From NCBI GenBank assembly GCA_025356335.1, contig JANXUF010000022.1, positions 18,901 to 82,900 on the forward strand: a DNA stretch of 64,000 nt, in the 5' to 3' direction. This stretch comes from Actinomycetes bacterium. Its GTDB lineage: Bacteria; Actinomycetota; Acidimicrobiia; Acidimicrobiales; Ilumatobacteraceae. Position 1 is the first letter of the stretch; each line of letters opens with the position of its first letter. Shown here piece by piece: positions 36,200 to 45,357 of the stretch. Position numbers and translations under genes: made by a program. The notes beneath the pieces are model-generated. The model was not told the DNA's origin. It saw nothing but the letters and a program-made list of their open reading frames with translations, and made no database searches.

Positions 36200-37177
36200 G
36201 TGGTCGCCGCTCTCGACGGTTACCCGAATCCGTGGCGTTTCGTCCCACACCCGGAGGTGTGGCTGCTCGTAGCGTTCCTGATCGGGTCGTACGTCTATCT
36301 CGTGCGTGTTGTCGGGCCGCAGGTCGTGAAGCCCGGCGAAGCGGTACAGACGAAGCGGCAGCGCAACTGTTTCATCGGGGCGATCGCCATCCTGTGGGTC
36401 GCTTCCGACTGGCCGATGCACGACATCGGCGAGCAGTACCTGTTCTCCGTGCACATGGTGCAGCACATGATCTTGAGCTACTTCCTGCCGCCGTTGGCGC
36501 TGCTGGCGACGCCGGAATGGCTTGCCAGACTGCTGCTCGGCCGGGACAGGGCATACAGAATCGTCCGCTGGCTGTGCAAGCCCGTCGTCGCCGCCGTGTT
36601 GTTCAACGGCGTCGTCATGATCAGCCACACGCCGATCGTCGTCGACCACATCGCCTCGGCCCCCGGCGTGTTGCACTACTCGATGCACTCGGCACTCGTA
36701 CTGACGGCGTTGATGTTGTGGATGTCGATCTGCGGCCCGCTGCAGGAATTCCACCTCAAGCCGATGGGCAAGATGATCGCCCTGTTCCTCACCTCGGTCG
36801 TTCCGACGATCCCTGCGGGCTGGCTGACGATGGCGGACGGTGTGGTCTACAAGAGCTACGACATTCCCGTGCGTGTTTTCGGGATGTCGGTGACGTCGGA
36901 CCAGCAAACGGCCGGCGCGATCATGAAACTCGGCGGCAGCGCCTACCTGTGGACGATCATCACACTGATGTTCGCCAAACACTTCCGGCACACGTTCAAC
37001 AGCGACAACAGTCAAGAGTCCTACATTCGTCCGATTCCCCCTACGACGTCGCCGTCCGCCGATCTCGCCGATCTGGCGGTCGACTCGTCAGACGAATCGC
37101 CGTTGACGTACGAGTCGGTCCAGGCGGCCTTCGACTCCTCACCGCCAGCCCCGGAACCGAACCACCCCGTCAGCTGA
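36200..37177 (+). CDS. ctaG: caa3-type cytochrome c oxidase assembly protein CtaG
   Basis: 325 residues with seven or more membrane helices and many conserved His: WPMHDIGEQYLFSVHMVQHM, MISHTPIVVDHIASAPGVLH and YSMHSALVLTALMLWMSICG are the caa3_CtaG signatures. It starts at GTG 36200, 9 bases after subunit IV. The C-terminus is a polar Ser/Pro-rich tail. It is likely to help copper delivery or formation of active caa3 oxidase, and it ends the respiratory operon. Confidence 0.9.
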   Translation: MVAALDGYPNPWRFVPHPEVWLLVAFLIGSYVYLVRVVGPQVVKPGEAVQTKRQRNCFIGAIAILWVASDWPMHDIGEQYLFSVHMVQHMILSYFLPPLALLATPEWLARLLLGRDRAYRIVRWLCKPVVAAVLFNGVVMISHTPIVVDHIASAPGVLHYSMHSALVLTALMLWMSICGPLQEFHLKPMGKMIALFLTSVVPTIPAGWLTMADGVVYKSYDIPVRVFGMSVTSDQQTAGAIMKLGGSAYLWTIITLMFAKHFRHTFNSDNSQESYIRPIPPTTSPSADLADLAVDSSDESPLTYESVQAAFDSSPPAPEPNHPVS

Positions 37178-37186
37178 TACCCGGAG

Positions 37187-37909
37187 CTATTCCCAGCGGA
37201 ACAGGCTGGCGGCCAGCGGAGGTGCGACGACGGCCCAGACTGCCAGCACGATCCACGAGCCTGCAGGTGTCGACTGGCCGCTGAGGGCGTGATGGAGTAC
37301 ATCGGCGAGCGCACCTGATGGCAGCAGATGGGCGATGGCCCGCAGCACAGTCGGCAGCTTGGCGAAGGAGATGACCATGCCTCCGAGCAACAGCAGTACG
37401 AGGTACAGACCGTTCTGGGCAGCAAGGTTGATCTCCGCCCTCAGCCGGCCGGCGAGCACGAGGCCGACGCCGGCAAAGGCGATGGTGCCGACGACGACGC
37501 CAGCGACGGCGAGCAGCCAGTCGGCGCCGTGCGGACGCCAGCCAAGAGCGTAGGCGACGGGAATGAGGATGGCGAACTGCACGACTTCGGTGACGACGAC
37601 CGCAGCTGTCTTGGCGGCAACGAGCCGTGGGCGCCCCAACGGCGTCGCTCCGAGCCGCTTGAGCACCTTGTACGAACGCTCGAAACCGGTGGCGATGCCG
37701 AGTGCGACCATCGCCGACGACATCACTGCGAGCGCGAGGATGCCGGGTGCGAGAAAGTCGATCGGATGCTTCGTTCCCGTCGGCAGCACATCGACCTTGC
37801 TGAAGAAACACAGCAGGATCAGCGGGATGCCCAGTGTCAGCAGCAGTTGCTCCCCATTGCGCAACATCACCTGCAACTCCGAACGCAACTGGGCGACGAA
37901 CGGCTTCAT
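37187..37909 (-). CDS. ABC-2 type exporter permease
   Basis: 240 residues with six membrane helices. MKPFVAQLRSELQVMLRNGE, FLAPGILALAVMSSAMVALG and LGATPLGRPRLVAAKTAAVV are typical of DrrB/ABC-2 permeases. It pairs with the ATPase encoded just upstream on the same strand, with a 49-base gap. It converges with ctaG, 9 bases away. Related ABC pairs sit beside cytochrome oxidase assembly genes in other actinobacteria, which may hint at a role in heme or oxidase biogenesis; a drug or lipid exporter is equally possible. Confidence 0.82.
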   Translation of the reverse strand: MKPFVAQLRSELQVMLRNGEQLLLTLGIPLILLCFFSKVDVLPTGTKHPIDFLAPGILALAVMSSAMVALGIATGFERSYKVLKRLGATPLGRPRLVAAKTAAVVVTEVVQFAILIPVAYALGWRPHGADWLLAVAGVVVGTIAFAGVGLVLAGRLRAEINLAAQNGLYLVLLLLGGMVISFAKLPTVLRAIAHLLPSGALADVLHHALSGQSTPAGSWIVLAVWAVVAPPLAASLFRWE

Positions 37910-37958
37910 GGCGTTGCTGCCGTCGTCAATCGGCCGAGGCGAACTGCAGTCGAGTGGT

Positions 37959-38873
37959 TCACGGCTTGGCTGCCGTCAGCCGCAGGAAGACCTCTTCGAG
38001 CCTGGCAGGGCCGGCGCGCAGGTCGAGCGACTCGATGTGCTGTTCGGACAGCCAAGCGGTCAGTCGAGCGATCAACGCGCCGTCCGACGCTCCACCAACG
38101 ACATACTCCGTGTTCTCGGGGGTCGAAGACGTGACCTCGCGGACTGGTCGGTCGAGATGGATCGACAGATCGACGGCGTTCAGCGGGCGGGCAACCTGAA
38201 AGCGAATCGACTGTTCGGTGCCGCGAACCTCGGTGAGGGTGCCGTCGGCGAGCACCTTCCCCCTGTTGAAGATGACGACACGGTCGGCGATGCGCTCGGC
38301 CTCGTCCAGCTCGTGTGTCGCCAGCACGACGCAACAGCCGTCGTTCGCCAAGCCACGCACGAGCGTGCGGATGATCGCCCTGCCACCGACATCGACTCCG
38401 GACGTCGCCTCGTCGAGGAAGACGATCTCCGGCTTACCCGACAGCGCCAACGCGAGCGACAGGCGCTGCTTCTCGCCGCCGGAGAGCCGTCGCCACGTCG
38501 CGTTGCGCCGCTCGGTGAGCCCGACCTGTTCGAGCAACTCGTCCGGGACCGCCCGATCGCCGTTGATCGAGCAGAACAGTGTGGCGACGTCGATGACACG
38601 GGCGCTCGGATAGACGCCGCCTTCCTGCAGCATCACGCCCATCTGCTCAGCCAGCTTTCGCTGATCAGCTGCTGGATCCATCCCCAGCACCCGCACGGAT
38701 CCGGTCGTCGGGGAGCGGTAGCCCTCGCACGCCTCGATCGTCGACGTCTTCCCGGCACCGTTCGGGCCCAGTACCGCAGTGATCACGCCATGATCTGCCC
38801 CGAAAGACACACCGTCGACCGCCACCAGATCGCCATAGCGCATCACCAAGTCACAGACCTCGACCGCACGCAC
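37959..38873 (-). CDS. ABC exporter ATP-binding protein
   Basis: 304 residues. Walker A is GPNGAGKTS (about 34-42), the signature is LSGGEKQRLSLALAL, Walker B is EIVFLDEATSG and the switch His is in VVLATHELDEAERI. The C-terminal ~90 residues match the DrrA-type regulatory extension. It works with the downstream permease. The 228-base gap between it and serS has no feature I can recognise. Confidence 0.88.
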   Translation of the reverse strand: MRAVEVCDLVMRYGDLVAVDGVSFGADHGVITAVLGPNGAGKTSTIEACEGYRSPTTGSVRVLGMDPAADQRKLAEQMGVMLQEGGVYPSARVIDVATLFCSINGDRAVPDELLEQVGLTERRNATWRRLSGGEKQRLSLALALSGKPEIVFLDEATSGVDVGGRAIIRTLVRGLANDGCCVVLATHELDEAERIADRVVIFNRGKVLADGTLTEVRGTEQSIRFQVARPLNAVDLSIHLDRPVREVTSSTPENTEYVVGGASDGALIARLTAWLSEQHIESLDLRAGPARLEEVFLRLTAAKP

Positions 38874-39101
38874 GCAGCCAGGCTACGTTTCGACCTCACT
38901 CGCTCCTCGCTCGCGTTGGTTGTGTCTCGTCGCCGACCGGGTCTCGCAGTAGGCGAGGTTTCCTCGGCGTCCTACCCACGAACCGTCCTTCCCGCTCTCC
39001 GCCGCTCGGGCGGCTCACTTCGTTGTCATGAGCCGCCCGATCTGCACACGTCGCGACGGGTCTGTTCCGAGTAACGTCGAAGCCCTGGGTAGCCTGCGTG
39101 G

Positions 39102-40394
39102 GTGATCGATATCCGACTCCTGCGCAACGATCCCGAAGCGGTTCGAGCTGCCATGGCGCGCCGTGGCAAGCCAGAACTGCTCGACCAGTTGACTGCCGCG
39201 GCGTCCTTCGATTCCCAGCTCAGGGAGATCGCCCTCGAGCGAGATGCCAACCGCAACAAGATCAACGAACTGTCGAAACAGGTCGGCCAACTCCGCCGAG
39301 CAGGCAGCACGATCGAGGCCGAGGCAGCGATGGCCGAGAGCCGCGAACGGGGTGACGCCGAGAAGCGACTCGCCGGTCGAGCCGACGAGATGCAGGCTCG
39401 TCTGTACGATCTGTTGCTGCGCATCCCGAATGTTCCGCACCCCGACGCGCCAGATGGTGCAGGCGAGGATGACAATCCGGTCGTCAAGGGCCCGATTGCC
39501 ATGCCGATCGCGTTCGCCGACTACCAGCAGGTCCCGCACTGGGAGACGGGGTCGGCGCTCGGCATCCTCGACAACGAGCGTGCCGTCAAGATCAGCGGTT
39601 CGATGTTCACGATGATGCGTGGCCTCGGGGCGACGATGAGCAGGGCGTTGTGCCAGTTCGCACTCGACGCGAATGCCGACGAATTCGAGGAGATCCGCCC
39701 GCCGTCACTCGTCACCACGGCGACGCTGACGGCGACCGGCCAGCTCCCGAAGTTCGCCGACGACGCCTATGCGATCGAACGTGACGACCTGTGGTGTATC
39801 CCGACCGCTGAAGTTCCGCTGACCTCGCTCGCCGCTGGCGAGATCCTCGAAGAGGCTGACCTGCCGATGAAGTTCATGGCCTTCTCGCCGTGCTATCGGC
39901 GAGAGGCCGGTTCGGCCGGACGTGACACCCGCGGGATGTTGCGGACCCACGAATTCGACAAGGTCGAGATCCTCAGCTACGCGACGGCCGAGCAGGCACC
40001 GGCACTGTTGCAGATGATGGTCGGGCGCGCCGAGGCACTACTCGCCAAGCTCGAACTGCCGTATCGCATCATCGAGATCTGTACCGGTGACATGGGCCAG
40101 AGTCACCATCGCAGCTTCGACCTCGAGGTCTTCGCGCCAGGTTCTGACCGCTGGCTGGAAGTCAGCTCGGTCAGCTGGTTCAGTGACTACCAGGGTCGCC
40201 GCGCAGACATGCGGTATCGGCCAACGGGGGAGAAGGGCACCAGGATCGCCCATACGCTCAACGGTTCGGCACTGGCGGTGCCCCGCGTCTGGGCTGCCAT
40301 CGTCGAGAATTATCGCCAAGCCGACGGGTCTGTGCGGATACCCGACGCGCTGCTGCCGTACATGCGTGGCGCCACCGAAATCCGCTCGAAATGA
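39102..40394 (+). CDS. serS: seryl-tRNA synthetase
   Basis: 430 residues. The N-terminal coiled-coil arm that binds tRNA-Ser spans about 25-110 (NDPEAVRAAMARRGKPELLD; ANRNKINELSKQVGQLRRAG). Class II motif 2 is FSPCYRREAGSAGRDTRGML with RTHEFDKVEI, and motif 3 is NGSALAVPRVWAAIVENYRQ. It starts with GTG at 39102 (MIDIRLLRNDPEAV). It charges tRNA-Ser and tRNA-Sec. Its stop codon is embedded in the first unit of a 17-base repeat leading to pdxH. Confidence 0.96.
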   Translation: MIDIRLLRNDPEAVRAAMARRGKPELLDQLTAAASFDSQLREIALERDANRNKINELSKQVGQLRRAGSTIEAEAAMAESRERGDAEKRLAGRADEMQARLYDLLLRIPNVPHPDAPDGAGEDDNPVVKGPIAMPIAFADYQQVPHWETGSALGILDNERAVKISGSMFTMMRGLGATMSRALCQFALDANADEFEEIRPPSLVTTATLTATGQLPKFADDAYAIERDDLWCIPTAEVPLTSLAAGEILEEADLPMKFMAFSPCYRREAGSAGRDTRGMLRTHEFDKVEILSYATAEQAPALLQMMVGRAEALLAKLELPYRIIEICTGDMGQSHHRSFDLEVFAPGSDRWLEVSSVSWFSDYQGRRADMRYRPTGEKGTRIAHTLNGSALAVPRVWAAIVENYRQADGSVRIPDALLPYMRGATEIRSK

Positions 40395-40455
40395 GCGAAC
40401 AGCCGAAATGAGTGAACAGCCGAAATGAGCGAGCCGTCCGAAATGAGCGAACCAG
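40387..40455 (+). repeat. 17-base tandem repeat forming chained ATGA-coupled mini reading frames
   Basis: Copies of cgaaatgagcgaacagc or close variants start at 40387, 40404, 40421 and 40439. The first carries the serS stop as ATGA (40391-40394). The ATG at 40391 opens a six-codon frame MSEQPK ending at 40411, and the ATG at 40408 opens a second MSEQPK frame ending at 40428. Each stop overlaps the next ATG as ATGA, and the last of these ATGs (40425) is the pdxH start. The fourth copy lies within pdxH and gives an in-frame second ATG at 40443. Confidence 0.8.
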
Positions 40456-41114
40456 CCCCAGCCCCGCCAGCGCACGGAGAGCTTGCCGCCAGGCGAACGC
40501 AGTACGAGACGGCAGGGCTCGATATCGGTGACGTCGTTGGCGACCCGATCGAGCAGTGGTGGGCCTGGTTCAACGAGGCCGTTGCTGCCGGCTGTACCGA
40601 ACCAGAGGCGTTCATCGTCTCGACGGTCGATCAGGACGGCCCGGACTCGCGGTGTGTGCTGGCGAGAGGGGTGGATGAGCGCGGGTTTGCGTTCTACACC
40701 AACTACGAGTCAGCCAAGAGCCTGCAGATCGACGGGAGTGGTCGCGCGGCGATGCTCTTTCCCTGGTTGCAACTGCACCGCCAGGTCCGTGTGCGTGGCA
40801 GCGTCGAACGAGTAGCGGATGCAGAGAGCGACGCCTACTTCGCCAACCGCCCCCGTGGCAGCCAGACCGGCGCGTGGGCGTCGCCGCAATCGCAGGTGAT
40901 CGCCGACCGAGCGCAACTGGAACAGCGCGTCGCGGCGTTCGAAGCAACGTTCGAAGGGACCGACATCGTTCGCCCGGTGTTTTGGGGTGGATGGCGGATC
41001 GTCCCGGACGCCATCGAGTTCTGGCAGGGTCGCCCGAGCCGTCTCCACGACCGTCTCCGTTACCGCCGCTCTGACAGTGCAGGGGCATGGATCATCGAAC
41101 GCCTCGCTCCGTAG
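40425..41114 (+). CDS. pdxH: pyridoxine/pyridoxamine 5'-phosphate oxidase
   Basis: 229 residues. It has an FMN-binding split barrel with VDQDGPDSRCVLARGVDERG, FAFYTNYESAKSLQIDGSGR, AAMLFPWLQLHRQVRVRGSV and RPRGSQTGAWASPQSQVI, and the C-terminal WRIVPDAIEFWQGRPSRLHD…RLRYRR. It forms pyridoxal 5'-phosphate in the cytoplasm. The start is either ATG 40425, overlapping the second mini-frame, or ATG 40443 six codons later; both fall in the tandem repeat. It is probably cotranscribed with serS. Confidence 0.94.
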   Translation: MSEPSEMSEPAPAPPAHGELAARRTQYETAGLDIGDVVGDPIEQWWAWFNEAVAAGCTEPEAFIVSTVDQDGPDSRCVLARGVDERGFAFYTNYESAKSLQIDGSGRAAMLFPWLQLHRQVRVRGSVERVADAESDAYFANRPRGSQTGAWASPQSQVIADRAQLEQRVAAFEATFEGTDIVRPVFWGGWRIVPDAIEFWQGRPSRLHDRLRYRRSDSAGAWIIERLAP

Positions 41115-41133
41115 GAGGGCGGCTGGCGGAGCC

Positions 41134-41182
41134 GACGCCGGCGCTCCAGATCGCATCTGCTGCGATAGCGGGCGCCGGCGTC
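41134..41182. terminator. two-tier hairpin between convergent pdxH and msrA
   Basis: GACGCCGGCGCTC at 41134-41146 pairs with GGGCGCCGGCGTC at 41170-41182, with a single T-G wobble. An inner stem ATCGCA/TGCGAT (41150-41155 and 41161-41166) extends it. It lies 19 bases after pdxH and 12 bases beyond the msrA stop, so it could terminate both strands. There is no U-run. Confidence 0.6.
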
Positions 41183-41194
41183 AGCACGACTCCG

Positions 41195-41773
41195 CTACTG
41201 CCGGCGGGCAGGAAGCTTCCAGTGCGGCCGGACGAAGTGGCAGGTGTAACCACCCGGGTAGTGCTGCAGGTAGTCCTGGTGCTCCGGCTCTGCCTGCCAG
41301 AACGGGCCCGCCTGGGCGACTTCCGTCACGACGTTGCCGGGCCACAGTCCTGATGCGTCGACGTCGGCGATCGTGTCTTCGGCGATGACCTTCTGTTCAT
41401 CGTTCACGTAGAAGATCGCCGACCGGTAGCTGAGGCCGCGGTCGTTGCCCTGGCGGTTTTTCGTCGATGGGTCGTGGACCTGGAAGAAGAACTCGAGCAG
41501 GTCCCGGTACGACGTGACCGTCGGGTCGAAGACGATCTCGATCGCCTCGGCATGGGTGCCGTGATGGCGGTACGTCGCGTTGGCTACGTCGCCTCCGGAG
41601 TAGCCGACGCGTGTGCTGATGATGCCGGGGAGCCGACGGATGAGGTCCTGCATGCCCCAGAAGCAGCCGCCGGCCAAAATCGCCGTTTCGGTCGACTCGC
41701 TCATGACCATGTCCTGCGGTGTCGTGACCGGGTGATCGCCCGTGGCTTCGTGTGATCGTCTGAATAGGTTCAT
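41195..41773 (-). CDS. msrA: peptide-methionine (S)-S-oxide reductase
   Basis: 192 residues. The catalytic Cys37 is in [11 protein letters not shown], followed by [60 protein letters not shown] and [13 protein letters not shown]. It repairs oxidised methionine in the cytoplasm. The ATG at 41773 has GAGG about 12 bases upstream; a second ATG at 41707 (MVMSES) would give a more typical N-terminus and cannot be excluded. It converges with pdxH and diverges from the Rieske oxygenase. Confidence 0.94.
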   Translation of the reverse strand: MNLFRRSHEATGDHPVTTPQDMVMSESTETAILAGGCFWGMQDLIRRLPGIISTRVGYSGGDVANATYRHHGTHAEAIEIVFDPTVTSYRDLLEFFFQVHDPSTKNRQGNDRGLSYRSAIFYVNDEQKVIAEDTIADVDASGLWPGNVVTEVAQAGPFWQAEPEHQDYLQHYPGGYTCHFVRPHWKLPARRQ

Positions 41774-41905
41774 GCGACTCTGATCCTCTTTTCGAGAGTG
41801 TGTTGTTTCAGTCGGTCGAGAAGCATCGATCGTTACGTGCTTTACAGTGAAACGCAAGACGGGGATCTCACCGTTCCCCGACGTCCGTGAAAGGGATGCC
41901 AGAGC

Positions 41906-43105
41906 ATGTCGATCGAAGTTGGCGTCGGCCGGCCCCTGGCACCCTTGCCGCTCGCCGAGCTCGAAATGACCCTGGCACCGTTCGGTCATTCGCGGATGTT
42001 GCCGCGAGGTGCCTATGTCGATCAGGCGGTGCTCGATTGGGAGCGCACCAACTTGTTCGATGGCGGTTGGGTGTGCGCCGGTCGAGTGGAGGAGATACCG
42101 GAGCCAAGGACGCAGAAAGCGGTCGCTCTCGGTGCCACCAGCGTGCTGCTGAGCCGCGATGCCGATGGGCAGCTCTTCGCGTTTGCAAATATCTGCCGCC
42201 ACCGCGGCCACGAACTGTTGCCATGTGGTTCGTCGGCGGCACGCAACTCCATCATCTGTCCGTACCACGCATGGGGATACGCACTCGACGGAACGCTGCG
42301 CAACACTCCTCATGTCGGTGAGATGGCGAACATCGTCCCGGACGAACTCGGGTTGATCCGGTTGGCCGTCACCGAGTGGGCCGGTTGGGTGTTCGTGAAC
42401 GTCGATCGTCAGGCGGGGGCATTTGCCGACTACCTCGGCGGGTTTGCGGACATCGCCGCCAATTGGCAGTGCGAGCGGCTCGTCGTCGGTGCAACGCACC
42501 ACTATCAGCTGCAGGCCAACTGGAAGGTGGCCGTCGAGAACTATCACGAGTGCTACCACTGCCCGTTGATCCATCCTGAGTTGTGTCGCGTGTCGCCGCA
42601 CGACAGTGGCGACAACGTCGACGACCTCCCGGGGGCGTTCATCGGCGGCTCGATGATCCTCGCCGAACACGCAGAGACGATGAGCCTCGACGGACATTCT
42701 GGTGGCATCAACTTTCCGTCGCTCACCGACGAACAGCGTCGCCAGGTGCTGTACATCAATGTCTTCCCGAACATGTTGATCAGTCTCCATCCCGACTTCG
42801 TGATGACCCATCGGATCCAACCGGTGACGCCGACGACGTCCGCCGTCGAATGCCAGTGGCTTTTCGACCCGGCAGCCGTCGCCAGGCCAGATTTCGATCC
42901 GTCGTACGCCGTCGACTTCTGGGACCTGACGAACCGTCAGGACTGGACGGCGGTCGAGAGTGTGCAGCGTGGGTTGAATTCACCGCAGTTCGTGCCGGGG
43001 GTCTTCGCCCACCACGAGGACGCCGTCTACCACTTCGCAACGATGATCGCCTCGGCCTATGCCGGCCGGCCGCTCGCGCGCAACTCGATCGCCCTCGCGC
43101 AGTGA
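41906..43105 (+). CDS. Rieske non-heme iron oxygenase, alpha subunit
   Basis: 399 residues. The Rieske [2Fe-2S] site is formed by [14 protein letters not shown] and [14 protein letters not shown] (about 96-130). The mononuclear iron site is in [20 protein letters not shown] (about 203-222), with a C-terminal [12 protein letters not shown] block that usually supplies the carboxylate ligand. This is the ring-hydroxylating oxygenase fold, which hydroxylates or demethylates aromatic and quaternary ammonium compounds. No ferredoxin or reductase partner is encoded nearby. Substrate unknown. Confidence 0.88.
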   Translation: MSIEVGVGRPLAPLPLAELEMTLAPFGHSRMLPRGAYVDQAVLDWERTNLFDGGWVCAGRVEEIPEPRTQKAVALGATSVLLSRDADGQLFAFANICRHRGHELLPCGSSAARNSIICPYHAWGYALDGTLRNTPHVGEMANIVPDELGLIRLAVTEWAGWVFVNVDRQAGAFADYLGGFADIAANWQCERLVVGATHHYQLQANWKVAVENYHECYHCPLIHPELCRVSPHDSGDNVDDLPGAFIGGSMILAEHAETMSLDGHSGGINFPSLTDEQRRQVLYINVFPNMLISLHPDFVMTHRIQPVTPTTSAVECQWLFDPAAVARPDFDPSYAVDFWDLTNRQDWTAVESVQRGLNSPQFVPGVFAHHEDAVYHFATMIASAYAGRPLARNSIALAQ

Positions 43106-43116
43106 GGTCTCGCTGA

Positions 43117-43725
43117 CTATCGGGTCGTCGGCCAGGCGTTGACGGCATCGACGAGCGCATCGATCAGGCTGACGGTGTGCGGGACGAGACCTGGACCTTT
43201 CCAGTCGGCCCAGATCGGGCTCGAGCCGCGGATCCTCGGTGGCAGCTCCAACTGCACGCCGGCGTTGGCGACGACGTTGACGGGGTTGTTGACGTGCATG
43301 CCGCGCAGTTCCAGCGGGATCTCGTCGATCTCGGTGATCGACTCGTAACCCGGCAGCGCAGACCGGAGATGGGTCGCCATGTGTTCGGCAAGCACCCGGT
43401 TCTGTCCTCCCAGCAGCAGCTTCGTCCAGAATTTGTCACGCCCGTACCCGTGAACGGTGATGACGGTGTCGACGTGGGCGACGAACTCGGCGAGAACAGG
43501 CGAGTCGTCCGGCGTGAAGCAGGTCGACGGGATGTGGCGCTGATGGTCGTGCGGCATGTGCACGCCGTAGTACGACGCGTCGCAGCGTTCGGCGGCGGCA
43601 CGGGCGATGACGTCCGTCATCGCTTCGAGCGCGCCGCCGTGGAAGGCCATGAACCCGAACGTCCCGCGCAGTTCGAGGATCTCCTCGACGCCCGGAAATT
43701 CGAGCAGTTCGGCGAAGGGTCCCAT
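43117..43725 (-). CDS. poly-gamma-glutamate hydrolase-like protein
   Basis: 202 residues. MAFHGGALEAMTDVIARAAA (zinc-binding His-Gly-Gly and Glu), CDASYYGVHMPHDHQRHIPS, DTVITVHGYGRD and LPPRIRGSSP match the phage-type poly-gamma-glutamate hydrolase family (PF05908), a zinc carboxypeptidase-like fold. No signal peptide is visible. It converges with the Rieske gene, 11 bases away. In bacteria such proteins are usually uncharacterised, and no poly-gamma-glutamate synthesis gene is present here. Confidence 0.75.
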   Translation of the reverse strand: MGPFAELLEFPGVEEILELRGTFGFMAFHGGALEAMTDVIARAAAERCDASYYGVHMPHDHQRHIPSTCFTPDDSPVLAEFVAHVDTVITVHGYGRDKFWTKLLLGGQNRVLAEHMATHLRSALPGYESITEIDEIPLELRGMHVNNPVNVVANAGVQLELPPRIRGSSPIWADWKGPGLVPHTVSLIDALVDAVNAWPTTR

Positions 43726-43827
43726 TCACCCCATTCTGACGTCGTTCGGCTGGAACCGCCAGTGCGCCAGTCGACCGACGGGCACGACGCCGCACAGCGC
43801 GGTGAATCTGACGGACGGTGTCAGTCG

Positions 43828-44679
43828 CTACGGCGCGGCGGGCGTGCGCCGATCGCGCCTGACGAGGACGAAGACGATGGCAGCGACGGTGACGCCGCCG
43901 AGGGCGATCAGCAGCGTCGACGTGCCGAATCCGTTCACCCAGCCCTGGAGCCGGACCTGGATCGCCTCGACCCTGTCGACGGCGCGGTTCGGTTCCAGCG
44001 TCAGCGCGTAGCGCCCGTAGAGGATCAGGTACAGCCCGGCGGCGATCAGGAAGATCGCACCCACCAGGTCGATGTAGCGCATGCCCCTGCGAAGCAGATC
44101 GAGCAGACCGGTTCTGGCGACGGCCAATGACACGGTGAGAGCGGTCAGCATCAGCCCCATGCCGAGGCCGTACGCGCCAATGGTGATGACTCCGGAGGCG
44201 ATGCCGTGTTGCGAAATCGACAGCAGCGCCGGTGTGAACAGCGGCAGTGCACAGCCGATCGAGGCAACCGCGTAGGAGATGCCGTAGAGGAACATCGAAC
44301 CGACCGAGCCGTCCGTACCGCCGCTGTTGAATTTCGGGAGGCGCAATGATGGCCGCCAACCGAACAGCATGGCGATGCCGACCATCGTCATCCCGACGCC
44401 GATGACGATGCTCAGCCAGCCGGCGTGGTCTGAAAACCAGGTGAAACCGGCTTGGAAGAGTGCCCCGATGAGGATGAAGACGGCCATGAATCCTGCGGCG
44501 ACGGCGACGCTGACCTGCAGGGCGCGGGCAATGCTGGCGCGTTGGGTGCCTGGCCGGTTGCCCTCGACCCCGAGGAAGAACATCAGGTAGGTCGGCAGCA
44601 ACGCGAATCCACACGGATTCATCGTCGCCAGCGCGCCGCGCAGGAAGTTCAGCGAGAAGTCGCCCTGCAGCGCGATCAT
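43828..44679 (-). CDS. ccdA: cytochrome c biogenesis protein CcdA
   Basis: 283 residues with seven or so membrane helices. Redox cysteines lie in MNPCGFALLPTYLMFFLG (Cys23) and ASIGCALPLFTPALLS, as in CcdA/DsbD transmembrane domains. The frame starts at the ATG at 44679, which overlaps the thioredoxin-like gene stop by 4 bases (ATGA). It passes reducing equivalents from cytoplasmic thioredoxin to the outside, most likely to the adjacent TlpA-like protein, for cytochrome c maturation. That suits the caa3 oxidase nearby. Confidence 0.9.
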   Translation of the reverse strand: MIALQGDFSLNFLRGALATMNPCGFALLPTYLMFFLGVEGNRPGTQRASIARALQVSVAVAAGFMAVFILIGALFQAGFTWFSDHAGWLSIVIGVGMTMVGIAMLFGWRPSLRLPKFNSGGTDGSVGSMFLYGISYAVASIGCALPLFTPALLSISQHGIASGVITIGAYGLGMGLMLTALTVSLAVARTGLLDLLRRGMRYIDLVGAIFLIAAGLYLILYGRYALTLEPNRAVDRVEAIQVRLQGWVNGFGTSTLLIALGGVTVAAIVFVLVRRDRRTPAAP

Positions 44680-45278
44680 GCCGGCAGCAGTTCCTGGTGG
44701 ATACGCGCCAGGAGCGTGCCCTCGGTCATCGCTCCTGACTGGATCGAGGTGATGTGTCCATCGGCGGCGACGAACAGCGTTGTCGGCGCAACGCTGAGCT
44801 TGAGGACGTTCACCGCCGTCTGCCCCGGATCGGTGTACAGCTCGTAGTGCACGCCGAGGGAATCGGCGAACTTCTTGACGTCCGCAGGTGACCCCTGCGT
44901 CGAGAGGCCGACGAAGCGAACCGTTTGTCCGACCTGCGCCTGCGCTTTGACGAACTCCGGCATCTCCGCCTTGCAGGGGGGGCACGTTGGGTACCAGAGG
45001 TTGATGACCATCGGGCTGCCGATGAGGCTGCGAAGGCTGACCTCGTCACCGTGGAGATTGGCGATCGTGAGGTTCGGCAGCTGCGTGTTGTCGAGGTCCG
45101 GGTTCGTCCCGATCGTCGGGTCCTGCACCGTGACGCCGACGCCCGGCAGTGTCGATACGGCGTCGCTGCTCGATGAACCGGAATCACGTGTCGTCAGCCA
45201 TCCGATGAGCACCGAGAGAACGAGCACAGATCCGAAGATCACCGATCGGGTGCGCCACGAGATCACACGGTCGGCCAC
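44676..45278 (-). CDS. TlpA/ResA-like thiol-disulfide protein, membrane anchored
   Basis: 200 residues. One N-terminal membrane helix (about 12-28) anchors an exported thioredoxin domain: PMVINLWYPTCPPCKAEMPE with the redox pair Cys99-Cys102, and SVAPTTLFVAADGHI with the cis-proline. It likely reduces apocytochrome c or CuA thiols outside the membrane, fed by the coupled ccdA gene. It is upstream of ccdA in a two-gene operon; whiB is upstream on the same strand behind a hairpin. Confidence 0.9.
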   Translation of the reverse strand: MADRVISWRTRSVIFGSVLVLSVLIGWLTTRDSGSSSSDAVSTLPGVGVTVQDPTIGTNPDLDNTQLPNLTIANLHGDEVSLRSLIGSPMVINLWYPTCPPCKAEMPEFVKAQAQVGQTVRFVGLSTQGSPADVKKFADSLGVHYELYTDPGQTAVNVLKLSVAPTTLFVAADGHITSIQSGAMTEGTLLARIHQELLPA

Positions 45279-45321
45279 GCCCCCAACGCTACCGAATCGG
45301 CTGCGGAGTTGTCTGGCGGCC

Positions 45322-45350
45322 GTCGCCTGAGGCGAGATGCCTCAGGCGAC
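45322..45350 (-). terminator. perfect 12-bp hairpin after whiB
   Basis: GTCGCCTGAGGC at 45322-45333 pairs perfectly with GCCTCAGGCGAC at 45339-45350 around a 5-base loop. On the minus strand it lies directly after the whiB stop and before the tlpA-like gene. No U-run follows. The 14-mer CTCAGGCGACAGAG is present twice (45341-45354 and 45357-45370), the second copy covering the whiB 3' end. Confidence 0.65.
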
Positions 45351-45357
45351 AGAGGTC

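Noticed and set aside
38874..39101. Gap before serS checked for a T-box leader or tRNA gene
   Set aside because: I find no tRNA fold, T-box sequence or specifier-like stem; the stretch is otherwise unremarkable.
41774..42820. Long frame upstream of msrA on the minus strand
   Set aside because: It is antisense to the Rieske oxygenase gene, and MsrA proteins begin near the chosen ATG.
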